From Pseudomonas sp. BCA17 (GTDB taxonomy: Bacteria; Pseudomonadota; Gammaproteobacteria; Pseudomonadales; Pseudomonadaceae), in assembly GCF_004519405.1 (NCBI RefSeq), contig NZ_SGWI01000002.1, positions 1-64,000 on the forward strand: 64,000 nucleotides of DNA, written 5' to 3'. Shown piece by piece: positions 7,896-17,625 of this stretch; position 1 is the stretch's first letter, and the number at the start of each line of letters is the position of its first letter. The position numbers were made by a program, and so were the translations under genes. Below the pieces are notes generated by a model. That model made no database searches. It was not told where the DNA came from and saw nothing but the letters and a program-made list of their open reading frames with translations.

Positions 7896-9371
7896 ATGAT
7901 CGATTTATTCAGCGGACTGGATGCTTGGGTTCTAGTGAGCCTGTTGCTCGCCCTGGCCTTTGTCCTCGCCTTCGAGTTCATCAATGGCTTTCATGACACC
8001 GCTAACGCGGTGGCCACAGTCATCTATACCAAAGCCATGCCGCCGCACCTGGCCGTGTTCTTCTCCGGGGTGTTCAACTTCCTCGGCGTATTGCTCGGTG
8101 GTGTCGGCGTCGCCTACGCCATCGTGCATTTGCTGCCGGTGGAATTGCTGATCAATGTGAACACCGGCCATGGCCTGGCAATGGTCTTCTCTTTATTGGC
8201 CGCGGCGATCACCTGGAACCTGGGCACCTGGTACTTCGGTATCCCGGCCTCCAGCTCCCACACCTTGATCGGCTCGATCCTCGGTGTCGGCCTGGCCAAT
8301 GCCCTGATCAACGACATCCCCCTGGCCGATGGCGTGAACTGGCAGAAAGCGGTGGATATCGGCGCGTCCCTGGTGTTCTCGCCGATGGCCGGTTTCCTGG
8401 TCGCAGCCCTGGTGCTGATCGGCCTGAAGTGGTGGCGCCCGCTGTCCAAGATGCACAAGACCCCGGACCAGCGCCGCAAGCTGGATGACAAGAAGCACCC
8501 ACCGTTCTGGAACCGCCTGGTGCTGGTGATTTCCGCCATGGCCGTGAGCTTCGTGCATGGCTCCAACGACGGTCAGAAAGGTATCGGCCTGATCATGCTG
8601 GTGCTGATCGGTATCGTGCCGGCACAGTTCGTACTCGACCTGGGCAGCACCACTTACCAGATCGAACGTACTCGCGACGCTACCGTGCACCTGAGCCAGT
8701 TCTACCAGCGCAACAACGCCACTCTCGGCGAGTTCCTGGCCCTGGGCAAAGGCGTGAAGGACGATCTGCCGGGCAAGTTCCAATGCAACCCGCAACAGAC
8801 CGAGCCGACCATCAATGCCCTGATGGAAACCTTGAAAGGCGTCGCTGACTACCATTCGCTGACCGCCGAGCATCGTATTGAGGTACGCCGTTACCTGCTG
8901 TGCCTGGACGACACCGCGAAGAAAGTCGGCAAGCTGCCGGGCCTGGATGCGCGCGAGAAGTCCGACCTGGACAAACTGCGCAAAGACCTGACCGCCACCA
9001 CCGAATACGCACCGTTCTGGGTGATCCTGGCCGTTGCCCTGGCCCTGGGCCTGGGCACCATGGTCGGTTGGAAGCGTGTGGTATTGACCATCGGCGAGAA
9101 GATCGGCAAGCAGGGCATGACCTACGCCCAGGGCATGTCGGCTCAGATCACCACGGCGAGCATGATTGGCCTGGCCAACATCTTCAGCCTGCCGGTTTCG
9201 ACGACCCACGTATTGTCGTCGGGCGTGGCCGGGACCATGGTGGCCAACAAGAGTGGGCTGCAAGGCGGCACGGTGAAGACGATTCTGATGGCTTGGGTGT
9301 TGACCCTGCCGGCGACTGTGGCCTTGTCGGCCGGGTTGTTCTGGTTGGCGTCCAAGGCGCTGGGTAGCTGA
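7896..9371 (+). CDS. pitA: Low-affinity inorganic phosphate transporter
   Basis: Inner-membrane Pit-family transporter that takes up phosphate, probably as metal-phosphate, with protons. The 491-residue protein shows the two inverted signature repeats of the PiT family: GFHDTANAVATVIYT at about residues 32-46 and HGSNDGQKGIGL near 220. Hydrophobic helices flank both, and a hydrophilic loop of about 125 residues lies between the N- and C-terminal bundles, as in E. coli PitA. It stands alone and ends in a strong hairpin terminator. Confidence 0.93.
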   Translation: MIDLFSGLDAWVLVSLLLALAFVLAFEFINGFHDTANAVATVIYTKAMPPHLAVFFSGVFNFLGVLLGGVGVAYAIVHLLPVELLINVNTGHGLAMVFSLLAAAITWNLGTWYFGIPASSSHTLIGSILGVGLANALINDIPLADGVNWQKAVDIGASLVFSPMAGFLVAALVLIGLKWWRPLSKMHKTPDQRRKLDDKKHPPFWNRLVLVISAMAVSFVHGSNDGQKGIGLIMLVLIGIVPAQFVLDLGSTTYQIERTRDATVHLSQFYQRNNATLGEFLALGKGVKDDLPGKFQCNPQQTEPTINALMETLKGVADYHSLTAEHRIEVRRYLLCLDDTAKKVGKLPGLDAREKSDLDKLRKDLTATTEYAPFWVILAVALALGLGTMVGWKRVVLTIGEKIGKQGMTYAQGMSAQITTASMIGLANIFSLPVSTTHVLSSGVAGTMVANKSGLQGGTVKTILMAWVLTLPATVALSAGLFWLASKALGS

Positions 9372-9391
9372 TCACCCGACGGTTGAAAAAG

Positions 9392-9426
9392 AAGGTGCGA
9401 CCTCGATGAGGATCGCACCTTTTTTT
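9392..9426 (+). terminator. Rho-independent terminator of pitA
   Basis: Stem ggtgcga (9394-9400) pairs with tcgcacc (9413-9419) and is followed by seven T. Confidence 0.9.
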
Positions 9427-9488
9427 ATGGCCGTTCGATTGCGGGTATATCCGTCTTTGATAACGGACATGTACACAAACTAAAAAGC

Positions 9489-9514
9489 AAAAAAAAGGGC
9501 GACCGAAGTCGCCC
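9489..9514 (-). terminator. Rho-independent terminator of ccoM
   Basis: On the minus strand GGGCGAC-ttcg-GTCGCCC is followed by a run of eight T (plus-strand A-run at 9489-9496). It lies 36 bases after the ccoM stop codon. Confidence 0.9.
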
Positions 9515-9549
9515 AAAATGCCTTGCGTGCCCATGTAATCCAGAAAGAC

Positions 9550-9666
9550 TTACGGTTCTTTACGCTTGTTAGCGTCTTTCCAGATAAAAATTCCAAACCC
9601 TACAAAGAACAACACCATGAGGCTTACAGTCAGCACTCCGGCAAACACCACATTATCGAAAAACAT
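9550..9666 (-). CDS. ccoM: cbb3-type cytochrome oxidase small subunit CcoM
   Basis: A 38-residue protein, shorter than most gene finders accept. It begins MFFDNVVFAGVLTVSLMVLF, has one transmembrane helix (about residues 7-28) and ends in a basic tail WKDANKRKEP. Size, single helix, MFxDNVV start and charged KD-x-xK tail fit CcoM, the extra small subunit seen in the Pseudomonas stutzeri cbb3 oxidase, which helps assembly or stability. The start follows a strong AGGAGG. A perfect ANR-type box lies 66 bp upstream and a terminator follows, so it is a complete single-gene unit. It is far from any ccoNOPQ operon in this window. Confidence 0.82.
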   Translation of the reverse strand: MFFDNVVFAGVLTVSLMVLFFVGFGIFIWKDANKRKEP

Positions 9667-9731
9667 GACCGGCCTCCTGCTCGTGCCCTGTTGCGATAGG
9701 GCTAAGTTAAAGGAGAAGGCGAAGTGGAAAA

Positions 9732-9745
9732 TTGACGGGGATCAA
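9732..9745 (-). promoter_or_regulatory. ANR/FNR-type box upstream of ccoM
   Basis: TTGACGGGGATCAA matches the ANR/FNR pattern TTGAY-N4-ATCAA. It lies 66 bp from the ccoM start, a distance suitable for a class II promoter with the site near -41. This implies induction under low oxygen. Confidence 0.8.
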
Positions 9746-9809
9746 TGTCGTACGCAACTGGGCGTAAAGGAGGGCAATAACTGACCTGCATCAACGGATG
9801 CCGGCCGTT

Positions 9810-9983
9810 TCAACGTTTTTTCGGATTATTCTTCGGCTTTTTCTTAACTTTTGGCTTTTTCAAGAGCAACGGCATCGCCTGTTCGAACGCCTGGCGAACT
9901 TCATTGAGGCGTTTATCATTCAGGTCATGTACACGTTTGGCACGTTCGGCATTCAGGTCGATCAGCTTGGCGTCTTCACTCAT
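9810..9983 (-). CDS. Small basic hypothetical protein
   Basis: A 57-residue protein from the ATG at 9983, beginning MSEDAKLIDLNAERAKRVHD, followed by a helical stretch and a very basic C-terminus (KKPKVKKKPKNNPKKR). The lysine-rich tail suggests nucleic-acid or membrane-surface contact, but this is inference. An upstream in-frame ATG at 10049 would add 22 residues of low-complexity sequence and is less likely. I do not recognise a named family. Confidence 0.6.
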   Translation of the reverse strand: MSEDAKLIDLNAERAKRVHDLNDKRLNEVRQAFEQAMPLLLKKPKVKKKPKNNPKKR

Positions 9984-10115
9984 GGCTTGGCTTACGTCGT
10001 GGCGGGAATAGCTCAATAATGCGGCCTCCCCCGCTCCACGGCAAATCAACGGGCGACAAATGGCAGGTCATCGCCCAAAATCGACCCTTCCCCCAAGCCC
10101 CGGAGGCGTACCCAA

Positions 10116-10988
10116 GTGGCACTGCACAAGGACCTTCCGCCATTGCTGGCCCTGCGCGCGTTCGAGGCAGTGGCGCGACACTTGAGCTTTATCAAGGCGG
10201 CCAACGAGTTGTCGGTGACCCAAAGTGCCTTGAGCCACCAGGTACAGAAACTCGAACAGCACTTGGGCAAGCCTTTGTTTATCCGACGTACCCGTGCGAT
10301 TGATCTGACTACCGACGGCGAGCATTACTACAACGAAATACGCCCCGCCCTGGACGCCATCGCCGCGGCGACCCGCACGCTACGGGTCGCCCCCAGCCAC
10401 ACCGTGTTACGCATCGGCCTGCTGGCCTCCTTCGCCACCCTGTGGCTGGCTCCACGCCTGGCCGATTTTCTCAACCGCCACCCGCACATTCAGGTGGAAT
10501 TACTGCCCGCGATCCAACTGGCAAACGTCGCCGCCGCCGAGGTCGACCTGGCCATCCGCTATGGCAAGGGCGACTGGCCCGATGTGCACGCCGTGCGCCT
10601 GATGGATGAGGCGATCTCACCCGTGTGCAGCCCCGTATTCAAGGCCGGCCAACTGCGTAAAGGCCCGTTATTGATGGCCACTTCCCATCGACCGTTCGAA
10701 TGGACCGATTGGTCCGCGCACTATCAGATCGAGCTCGCCGATCACCCCCGTGTCGTGCTGCATGACTACAACATCGTGGTCGAAGCCGCCGTGGCCGGCC
10801 AGGGGATCGCCATGGGCCGCCACCGTTTGATCGAGCGCAGGCTCCAGGACGGCAGCTTGGTGGAGGCGTTCGACTGGCCGCCTTATCGCAGCGACATCGG
10901 CTACTGGCTGATCACTCCCCACGGGCCCACCAGCGAAGCGGCCACGTGTTTCAGCCAATGGTTGAAGGAAGCCTGCGCACACGCATGA
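10116..10988 (+). CDS. LysR-family regulator, GcvA-like
   Basis: Transcription factor of 290 residues with an N-terminal winged HTH (about residues 8-66: LLALRAFEAVARHLSFIKAA, then LSVTQSALSHQVQKLEQHLG) and a C-terminal substrate-binding domain. LRAFEAVARHLSFxxAAxEL and LFxRRxRxIxLT are typical of the GcvA/AmpR-like subgroup. The GTG at 10116 is supported by CGGAGG eight bases upstream. It lies 90 bp before a ridA-PLP enzyme pair on the same strand, which it may control. The effector cannot be read from the sequence. Confidence 0.85.
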   Translation: MALHKDLPPLLALRAFEAVARHLSFIKAANELSVTQSALSHQVQKLEQHLGKPLFIRRTRAIDLTTDGEHYYNEIRPALDAIAAATRTLRVAPSHTVLRIGLLASFATLWLAPRLADFLNRHPHIQVELLPAIQLANVAAAEVDLAIRYGKGDWPDVHAVRLMDEAISPVCSPVFKAGQLRKGPLLMATSHRPFEWTDWSAHYQIELADHPRVVLHDYNIVVEAAVAGQGIAMGRHRLIERRLQDGSLVEAFDWPPYRSDIGYWLITPHGPTSEAATCFSQWLKEACAHA

Positions 10989-11078
10989 GCTTTTTCGATA
11001 CGTCGAGTGAGATCTATCCGTTTGTCGCCCCTCGCCACGCCCCACATGCTGAAACCTCCCAATTCAAGAGGATTCACC

Positions 11079-11549
11079 ATGAGCGACTCGATCCGCCAAC
11101 GCGTGCACGCCCTCGGCCTGACGCTGCCAACGGCCAGCCAGCCGGCGGCCAACTACATCAGCCACGTCATCAGTGGGAATCAGCTGTTTGTCTCCGGACA
11201 AATTCCACTGATCGACGGCAAGCCCGCCTATGTGGGTCGACTCGGCGAATCCCTCAGCGACGAAGAAGGCACCCAGGCGGCGCAATTGGCGGCCCTGGGT
11301 CTGCTGGGGCAACTGAGCGACGCCCTCGATGATGACCTGTCGCGCCTGGCGCGCACTCTGCGCGTCGGCGTCTTTATCGCCGGCAGCGGCCACTTCAATC
11401 AGCAGAGTGCGGTAGCCAATGGCGCCTCGAACCTGTTGGTCAACGCCCTCGGCGACAAGGGTCGGCACGTGCGCACCGCGGTGGGTGTATCAAGCTTGCC
11501 GGCTGGCGTTGCCGTGGAGGTGGACGCCATTTTCGAGTTGCAGCCATGA
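11079..11549 (+). CDS. RidA-family deaminase-like protein
   Basis: RidA/YjgF/UK114-family protein of 156 residues, a trimeric cytoplasmic fold that hydrolyses reactive enamine/imine intermediates released by PLP enzymes. The family motif GNQLFVSGQIPLIDGKPAYVG is near residues 30-50, and RTAVGVSSLPAGVAVEVDAIFE forms the C-terminal signature. It belongs to the longer subgroup (~150 residues) rather than the 128-residue RidA proper. The ATG at 11079 follows AAGAGG. Its stop overlaps the start of the PLP-enzyme gene (ATGA), so RidA probably serves the product of that enzyme. Confidence 0.88.
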   Translation: MSDSIRQRVHALGLTLPTASQPAANYISHVISGNQLFVSGQIPLIDGKPAYVGRLGESLSDEEGTQAAQLAALGLLGQLSDALDDDLSRLARTLRVGVFIAGSGHFNQQSAVANGASNLLVNALGDKGRHVRTAVGVSSLPAGVAVEVDAIFELQP

Positions 11550-12727
11550 GCCCGCTGGAAGTCCAGCACCTGCGGGACGAAACGCCGGGCTGCCAGTCGG
11601 GCATCGTGCACTTCAATCATGCCGGTGCCTCTTTGCCGAGCCGGGCGACCTTGGACGCGATCATCGACCAGTTACAACGCGAAGCCCGCGACGGCCCGAT
11701 GGAAGCCGGCGAGCACGGCACAGTGCTGGTGGAAAAAGCCCGCCGCGCCGCCGCGCAATTGCTCAATGCACCGGCCTCCTCAATAGCGTTTGCCAGCAGC
11801 GGTTCGACCGCGTGGAGCATGGCGTTTCAAGCCTTGGGCGCCTGGCAACCGGGCGATCGCATTCTGGTAGGCCGACAAGAATGGGGTGGCAACCTCGCCA
11901 GCATGGATCTGGCCGTGCAAGCGGGTGCACGGGTGGAGGTCATCCCCTGCGATGAAAGCGGCGCGGTCTGCCCCGTAGCACTGGAGTCGATGATCGATTC
12001 AAACGTGAAGTTGATCGACCTGATCTGGCTTCCCGCCAACGGCGGTCTTATCAATCCCGCCCAGGCGATAGGAGTGGTGGCCAGGCGCCATGGCGTTCCT
12101 TACTTCATTGACGCAGGCCAGGCTGTCGGCCAGTTGCCGGTGGACGTGCAGGCGCTGCACTGCGATGTGCTCAAGTCGGCAGGTCGCAAACACCTGCGTG
12201 GGCCACGCGGTACCGCGCTGCTGTATGTACGACCGGACTTCCTGCAACGCTTGAACCCGGCTCAACGCGATGTGTTTTCGGCACCCTGGACCGCCAAAGG
12301 CTTCGACTTGCGCAACGACGCCCGCCGCTTTGAAACCAGTGAAGCGTCCTATGCCTTATTGGCGGGATTGGGCAATGCGCTGCAAGAAGCCAACCGTTTG
12401 GGTGTGGAGCGAACCTGGGAAAGGGTCTTACTACTCAGCAAGCAAATTCGTGAGGAACTGCGTGAGATCCCGCGCCTTTCCCTGCATGACTCAGGCACGG
12501 CTCATTCGGGTCTGATCGCCTTCAACCTCGCCGGCTGGGACGCCTTCGAGCTCAAGCGCCGCCTGGGTCTCAAGCGCATCAACATCGGCGCCAACGACGT
12601 GGCTTATACCCCTTTGGACATGCAGGCGCGCGGTCTGAGCAGCATTGCGCGAGTCTCGGTCAGCCCCCTCAACAACGAGCGCGACATCGAGTTGCTGATA
12701 GCGGCACTGCGAGAATTAAGCGACTAG
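11546..12727 (+). CDS. Class V aminotransferase-fold PLP enzyme
   Basis: A 393-residue PLP enzyme of the class V (NifS/IscS-EgtE-isopenicillin N epimerase-like) fold. Lys215 in SAGRKHLRGPRG is the expected Schiff-base lysine, and Asp189 (FIDAGQAVGQLP) should contact the PLP ring nitrogen. ASSGSTAWSMAFQAL near residue 84 is the phosphate-binding turn. No active-site Cys loop of cysteine desulfurases is seen. The N-terminal FNHAGASLP motif occurs in lyase/epimerase members. Substrate unknown. It is translationally coupled to RidA, which suggests a C-S or C-N lyase or transaminase giving an unstable imine (inference). Confidence 0.82.
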   Translation: MSPLEVQHLRDETPGCQSGIVHFNHAGASLPSRATLDAIIDQLQREARDGPMEAGEHGTVLVEKARRAAAQLLNAPASSIAFASSGSTAWSMAFQALGAWQPGDRILVGRQEWGGNLASMDLAVQAGARVEVIPCDESGAVCPVALESMIDSNVKLIDLIWLPANGGLINPAQAIGVVARRHGVPYFIDAGQAVGQLPVDVQALHCDVLKSAGRKHLRGPRGTALLYVRPDFLQRLNPAQRDVFSAPWTAKGFDLRNDARRFETSEASYALLAGLGNALQEANRLGVERTWERVLLLSKQIREELREIPRLSLHDSGTAHSGLIAFNLAGWDAFELKRRLGLKRINIGANDVAYTPLDMQARGLSSIARVSVSPLNNERDIELLIAALRELSD

Positions 12728-13065
12728 ACCTCGACGTCCACCCATAACCCCTGGCGCGGCGCATCTTCGATCAACGGGACGACCGGCACAGTGTTGTCGG
12801 CATTCAGTACATCGCCTGGAATCGCCAAGTGCTGTTCAGGATCTTCCTCGGCTTCGCGCCGACGCTTTTGTTGTTCTTGCTGGCGACGCTGTTCTTCGCG
12901 CAGCAGAAAGGTCGATTGCTCGGCATCGCCCTTTTTCAGGTCGATCGTGCTCTCGTTGGAGCCCGCTTGTACGGGCACCACCGGCGGGATATCCGGCTTC
13001 TGGCGCGCCGGATCGAGTTGTGACGTGACCGGCACAACACTGACGGGCAGCATGGGTGGCAACAT
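12724..13065 (-). CDS. Proline-rich and charged hypothetical protein
   Basis: A 112-residue protein from the ATG at 13065, which has AGGAG about 10 bases upstream. The first half is rich in Pro and Val (MLPPMLPVSVVPVTSQLDP). The second half has a strongly charged coiled-coil-like run with many Gln, Arg and Glu (EEQRRQQEQQKRRREAEED), then a Val/Pro tail. There is no signal peptide or membrane segment. Its stop codon overlaps that of the convergent PLP-enzyme gene. Function unknown. Confidence 0.6.
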   Translation of the reverse strand: MLPPMLPVSVVPVTSQLDPARQKPDIPPVVPVQAGSNESTIDLKKGDAEQSTFLLREEQRRQQEQQKRRREAEEDPEQHLAIPGDVLNADNTVPVVPLIEDAPRQGLWVDVEV

Positions 13066-13284
13066 AGGCTTTATTCTCCTGATCAACAGGCTGTCGGCGG
13101 GCTGCCGGGTGACTTGAGCACCCAGTCGCCAAGCTGTGACCCAGTCCACACTCGTGAGTGCCCGCCATCTGTCGATTCAACTTTCGAACCGCCGCTCAAA
13201 CAGCGTAGTTTTTGTCAGAGTCCTTTGGCTGAGGGCTGTGTTCCGTTAAGATAGTCGGCTTTTTCACGGCGGGAGTCAGGCAGC

Positions 13285-16131
13285 ATGGCGCAGCAGTATC
13301 AACCGGGGCAACGCTGGATTAGTGACAGCGAAGCAGAGCTGGGGTTAGGCACCGTTCTGGCACAGGACGGGCGCTTGTTGACCGTGCTCTATCCGGCCAC
13401 TGGCGACACTCGTCAGTATGCGCTACGGAATGCGCCCCTCACTCGCGTGAGGTTTTCGCCGGGTGACACCATCACCCATTTCGAAGGCTGGAAAATGACC
13501 GTACAGGAAGTCGACGATGTCGACGGCCTGTTGGTGTACCACGGCCTCAATGGGCAGAACGAGCAGGTCACCCTCCCGGAAACCCAACTCTCCAACTTTA
13601 TCCAGTTCCGCCTGGCCAGCGACCGTCTGTTCGCCGGGCAGATCGACCCGCTGGCCTGGTTCTCGCTGCGTTACCACACCCTGGAGCACACCAGCCGCCA
13701 ATTGCAGTCCTCGCTGTGGGGCCTGGGTGGCGTACGTGCGCAACCTATTGCTCACCAACTGCACATCGCCCGTGAAGTCGCTGACCGTATCGCGCCACGG
13801 GTATTGCTCGCCGACGAAGTGGGCCTGGGCAAGACTATCGAAGCCGGCCTGGTGATCCACCGCCAACTGCTGTCCGGCCGCGCCAGCCGCGTGCTGATCC
13901 TGGTGCCGGAAAACCTGCAGCACCAGTGGCTGGTGGAGATGCGCCGCCGCTTCAACCTGCAAGTGGCGTTGTTCGACGAAGAACGCTTTATCGAAAGCGA
14001 TGCGGCCAACCCGTTCGAAGACACCCAGCTTGCACTGGTCGCACTGGAGTGGCTGGTGGACGACGAGAAGGCGCAGAACGCGCTGTTCGCCGCCGGCTGG
14101 GACCTGCTGGTGGTCGATGAAGCTCACCACCTGGTGTGGCATGAAGACAAGGTCAGCCCGGAGTACGCGCTGGTAGAACAGTTGGCCGAGGTCATCCCTG
14201 GCGTGCTGCTGCTCACCGCCACCCCGGAACAACTGGGCCAGGACAGCCACTTCGCGCGCCTGCGCCTGCTGGACCCGAACCGCTTCCACGACTTGCAAGC
14301 CTTCCGCGCAGAAAGCGAGAACTATCGCCCGGTGGCCGAGGCGGTGCAGGAACTGCTGGACAAGGGCCGCCTCTCCCCGGCCGCGCACAAGACCATCCAG
14401 GGTTTCCTCGGCAACGAAGGTGAAGCCCTGCTCACCGCCGTCAACGATGGCGACACCGAAGCCAGTGCGCGCCTGGTGCGTGAACTGCTCGACCGCCACG
14501 GCACCGGCCGCGTGCTGTTCCGCAATACCCGCGCTGCGGTGCAGGGTTTCCCGGAGCGCAAGCTGCATGCCTACCCGCTGCCGAACCCGGACGAATACCT
14601 CGAGTTGCCGCTGGGCGAACACGCCGACTTGTACCCGGAAGTCAGCTTCCAGTCGCAGCCGGATGTCGAGGAAGACAATCGCTGGTGGCGCTTCGACCCA
14701 CGGGTCGAGTGGCTGATCGATCAACTGAAAATGCTCAAGCGCACCAAAGTCCTGGTGATCTGCGCCCACGCCGAAACCGCCATGGACCTGGAAGACGCCC
14801 TGCGCGTGCGCTCCGGTATCCCGGCCACGGTGTTCCACGAGGGCATGAACATTCTCGAACGTGACCGCGCCGCGGCCTACTTCGCCGATGAAGAGTTCGG
14901 CGCCCAGGTGCTGATCTGCTCGGAAATCGGCAGTGAAGGCCGCAACTTCCAGTTCTCCCATCACCTGGTGCTGTTCGATCTGCCGTCCCACCCCGACCTG
15001 CTGGAACAGCGGATCGGCCGTCTGGACCGGATCGGCCAGAAACACGTGATCGAATTGCACGTGCCGTACCTGGAAACCAGCCCGCAAGAGCGCCTGTTCC
15101 AGTGGTACCACGAAGCGCTGAACGCCTTCCTCAACACCTGCCCGACCGGCAACGCCTTGCAGCATCAGTTCGGCCCGCGCCTGCTGCCGCTGCTGGAAAA
15201 CGCTGACGACGCCGAGTGGCAGGCCCTGATCGACGAGGCCCGTGCCGAGCGCGAGCGCCTGGAAGAAGAGTTGCACACCGGTCGCGACCGCCTGCTGGAG
15301 CTCAACTCCGGCGGTGCGGGTGAAGGCGATGCGTTGGTGGAAGATATCCTTGAGCAAGACGACCAGTTCGCCCTGCCGATCTACATGGAAACCCTGTTCG
15401 ACGCGTTCGGCATCGACAGCGAAGACCACTCTGAAAACGCGCTGATCCTCAAACCCAGCGAAAAAATGCTCGACGCCAGCTTCCCCCTGGGCGACGACGA
15501 AGGTGTGACCATCACCTACGACCGTAACCAGGCCCTGTCGCGCGAAGATATGCAGTTCATCACCTGGGAACACCCGATGGTGCAAGGCGGCATGGACCTG
15601 GTGTTATCCGGTTCCATGGGCAACACCGCCGTGGCGCTGATCAAGAACAAGGCGCTCAAGCCAGGCACCGTGTTGCTCGAACTGCTGTATGTCAGTGAAG
15701 TGGTAGCACCACGTGCGCTGCAACTGGGCCGTTACCTGCCACCGGCGGCCTTGCGCTGCCTGCTGGACGCCAACGGCAACGACCTGTCGGGCCGTGTGTC
15801 GTTCGAGACCCTGAATGACCAATTGGAAAGCGTGCCACGGGCCAGCGCCAACAAGTTCGTCCAGGCTCAGCGCGACCAGTTGACGCCACGGATCAACGCC
15901 GGCGAAGAGAAGATCGCCCCGCGCCACATCGAGCGCGTGGCCGAGGCCAAGCGTCGCCTGGCAGCGGACACCGAGGAAGAACTGGCACGCCTGACTGCGT
16001 TGCAAGCCGTCAACCCGACTGTACGTGACAGCGAACTGGTTGCCCTGCGTAACCAACGCGAGCAGGGCTTGGCCATGCTCGACAAGGCGGCGCTGCGACT
16101 GGAAGCGATCCGGGTACTGGTAGCGGGTTGA
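13285..16131 (+). CDS. rapA: RNA polymerase-associated ATPase RapA
   Basis: SWI2/SNF2-family ATPase that binds RNA polymerase and recycles it after transcription. The 948-residue length matches E. coli RapA (968). N-terminal Tudor-like domains come first (residues 1-110), then the helicase core: Walker A in [14 protein letters not shown] (~175), DEAH box in [12 protein letters not shown] (~278), [11 protein letters not shown] motif III, and the C-terminal lobe with [12 protein letters not shown] and [11 protein letters not shown] (motifs V and VI). The C-terminal RapA-specific region is complete. It is a single-gene unit with a strong terminator. Confidence 0.96.
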   Translation: MAQQYQPGQRWISDSEAELGLGTVLAQDGRLLTVLYPATGDTRQYALRNAPLTRVRFSPGDTITHFEGWKMTVQEVDDVDGLLVYHGLNGQNEQVTLPETQLSNFIQFRLASDRLFAGQIDPLAWFSLRYHTLEHTSRQLQSSLWGLGGVRAQPIAHQLHIAREVADRIAPRVLLADEVGLGKTIEAGLVIHRQLLSGRASRVLILVPENLQHQWLVEMRRRFNLQVALFDEERFIESDAANPFEDTQLALVALEWLVDDEKAQNALFAAGWDLLVVDEAHHLVWHEDKVSPEYALVEQLAEVIPGVLLLTATPEQLGQDSHFARLRLLDPNRFHDLQAFRAESENYRPVAEAVQELLDKGRLSPAAHKTIQGFLGNEGEALLTAVNDGDTEASARLVRELLDRHGTGRVLFRNTRAAVQGFPERKLHAYPLPNPDEYLELPLGEHADLYPEVSFQSQPDVEEDNRWWRFDPRVEWLIDQLKMLKRTKVLVICAHAETAMDLEDALRVRSGIPATVFHEGMNILERDRAAAYFADEEFGAQVLICSEIGSEGRNFQFSHHLVLFDLPSHPDLLEQRIGRLDRIGQKHVIELHVPYLETSPQERLFQWYHEALNAFLNTCPTGNALQHQFGPRLLPLLENADDAEWQALIDEARAERERLEEELHTGRDRLLELNSGGAGEGDALVEDILEQDDQFALPIYMETLFDAFGIDSEDHSENALILKPSEKMLDASFPLGDDEGVTITYDRNQALSREDMQFITWEHPMVQGGMDLVLSGSMGNTAVALIKNKALKPGTVLLELLYVSEVVAPRALQLGRYLPPAALRCLLDANGNDLSGRVSFETLNDQLESVPRASANKFVQAQRDQLTPRINAGEEKIAPRHIERVAEAKRRLAADTEEELARLTALQAVNPTVRDSELVALRNQREQGLAMLDKAALRLEAIRVLVAG

Positions 16132-16149
16132 TAGCCGTTTGAAGCAAAA

Positions 16150-16178
16150 AGAAGGCCCGCGCAATGCGGGCCTTCTTT
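16150..16178 (+). terminator. Rho-independent terminator of rapA
   Basis: Stem gaaggcccgc (16151-16160) and gcgggccttc (16166-16175) with a 5-base loop, an A-run before and T-rich bases after. It may serve both strands because the next gene converges on it. Confidence 0.9.
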
Positions 16179-16278
16179 CATTCGTCTTGAGGGGCTTATC
16201 GGGTGCAGGCCTCCTCCCACACATTGGAACCCATCCAATTGTGGTAGGCCGCGTACTCCCGATGGCGTTACCGCAGTA

Positions 16279-17625
16279 TCAAACCGTGGCCGCCGAAGCC
16301 GGCACCTCAACCGCACTCAAGCCCTCTTTCATCCTCTTGGCATCCCGCACAAAGCTGCGCGAGGCCTGGAACAGAAACAGCATGGTCAGCAACAGCGCCA
16401 CCGGGATCAGGTACATGGCGTCGTGCAGCCCCACCGCTTTATAAGCTTCGGTCATCTGCTGCGCCCCCGCAGCGTACATGGCCGAGTGGGCAAAATGGTC
16501 CGACAGGCCACCCACCACGATCGGCCCCATGCCACCGCCCAGCAAGTACAACCCGGCAAAGAACAGCGCCGTCGCCGTCGCCCGCAAACGTGGCTCGACC
16601 ACGTCCTGGATCGCCGTGTACACGCACGTGTAGAAGTTATAGGCGAACAACCAGCCGACACTGAACAAGGCCACAAACACACCGATCTCGATGCGCCCGG
16701 CATGCAAGGCCCACGCGGTGGTCACGGTGGAAATGATCAGGCTGCACGCGGCAAACAACAGCCGACCGTTGGCGACTCGCTGATGGATCTTGTCGGCAAT
16801 CCAGCCGCCCAGGGTCAGGCCCACCAGGCCGGTGAGACCGACAATCACCCCAGTGGCCACGGCCGCATCCTGCAATGGCATAAGGAAGTAGCGCTGCAAC
16901 ATCGGCACCAGGAACGAATTGCACGCATAGGTGGCGAAGTTGAAACACAGCCCGGCCAGCACCAGCCACAGGAAGGTCGGTACCGCCAGCACGCGACGGA
17001 TAGGGCGATCAACACGCTCCTGGGAGACTTGTACGGTTTCCGCCGCGCCGCGCTTAGGCTCTTTGATATAGAACATAAACATCGCCAGGATCAGCCCCGG
17101 CACGGCTGCGATAAAGAACGGTGCGCGCCAGCTGTCGAAAGCCTTGACCATCGCGCCAATGGTGAAAAAGGCCAGCAGCAGGCCCAATGGCAGGCCCAAC
17201 ATGAAAATGCCCATGGCCCGCGCCCGACGGTGTGCCGGAAACAGATCGCCGATCAGCGAGTTGGCCGCGGGCGCATAGCTGGCTTCGCCGATGCCAATAC
17301 CCATGCGCACCAGCAGGAAGGTCCAGAAACTACCGACCATGCCATTGATCGCGGTCAGCCCGCTCCAGGCGAACAGGCCCCAGCCCATCAGCTTGCTGCG
17401 TGAACCGGTATCGGCCATGCGCCCCAGCGGCAAGCCGGCGATGGCGTAGACAATGGTGAAGGCGGTGCCGATGATACCGAGCTGGAAGTCGCTGAGATGC
17501 CATTCCATGCGGATGGGTTCGATGATAATTGCGGGAATGGTACGGTCGAAGAAGTTGAACAGGTTGGCCAGGAACAGCAGGAACAGAATGCGCCAGGCAT
17601 TCGCCGCTTGGGTCGAGTTCTGCAT
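16279..17625 (-). CDS. MFS transporter, spinster/glucarate-like
   Basis: A 448-residue major facilitator with 12 predicted membrane helices. Helix 1 carries FNFFDRTIPAIIIEPIR, the loop after helix 2 LPLGRMADTGSRSKLMGWGL (MFS motif A), and helix 4 RMGIGIGEASYAPAANSLIGDLFP, which is typical of the spinster-like branch of bacterial MFS proteins. Substrate is not evident; organic anions or sugars acids are possible. It is alone on its strand, with rapA converging and 244 bp of gene-free DNA upstream. Confidence 0.85.
   Translation of the reverse strand: MQNSTQAANAWRILFLLFLANLFNFFDRTIPAIIIEPIRMEWHLSDFQLGIIGTAFTIVYAIAGLPLGRMADTGSRSKLMGWGLFAWSGLTAINGMVGSFWTFLLVRMGIGIGEASYAPAANSLIGDLFPAHRRARAMGIFMLGLPLGLLLAFFTIGAMVKAFDSWRAPFFIAAVPGLILAMFMFYIKEPKRGAAETVQVSQERVDRPIRRVLAVPTFLWLVLAGLCFNFATYACNSFLVPMLQRYFLMPLQDAAVATGVIVGLTGLVGLTLGGWIADKIHQRVANGRLLFAACSLIISTVTTAWALHAGRIEIGVFVALFSVGWLFAYNFYTCVYTAIQDVVEPRLRATATALFFAGLYLLGGGMGPIVVGGLSDHFAHSAMYAAGAQQMTEAYKAVGLHDAMYLIPVALLLTMLFLFQASRSFVRDAKRMKEGLSAVEVPASAATV

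Noticed and set aside
13423-15585. 720-codon open frame antisense to rapA
   Set aside because: Shadow of rapA in the opposite frame; His/Gln/Val-biased composition and no recognisable domain.
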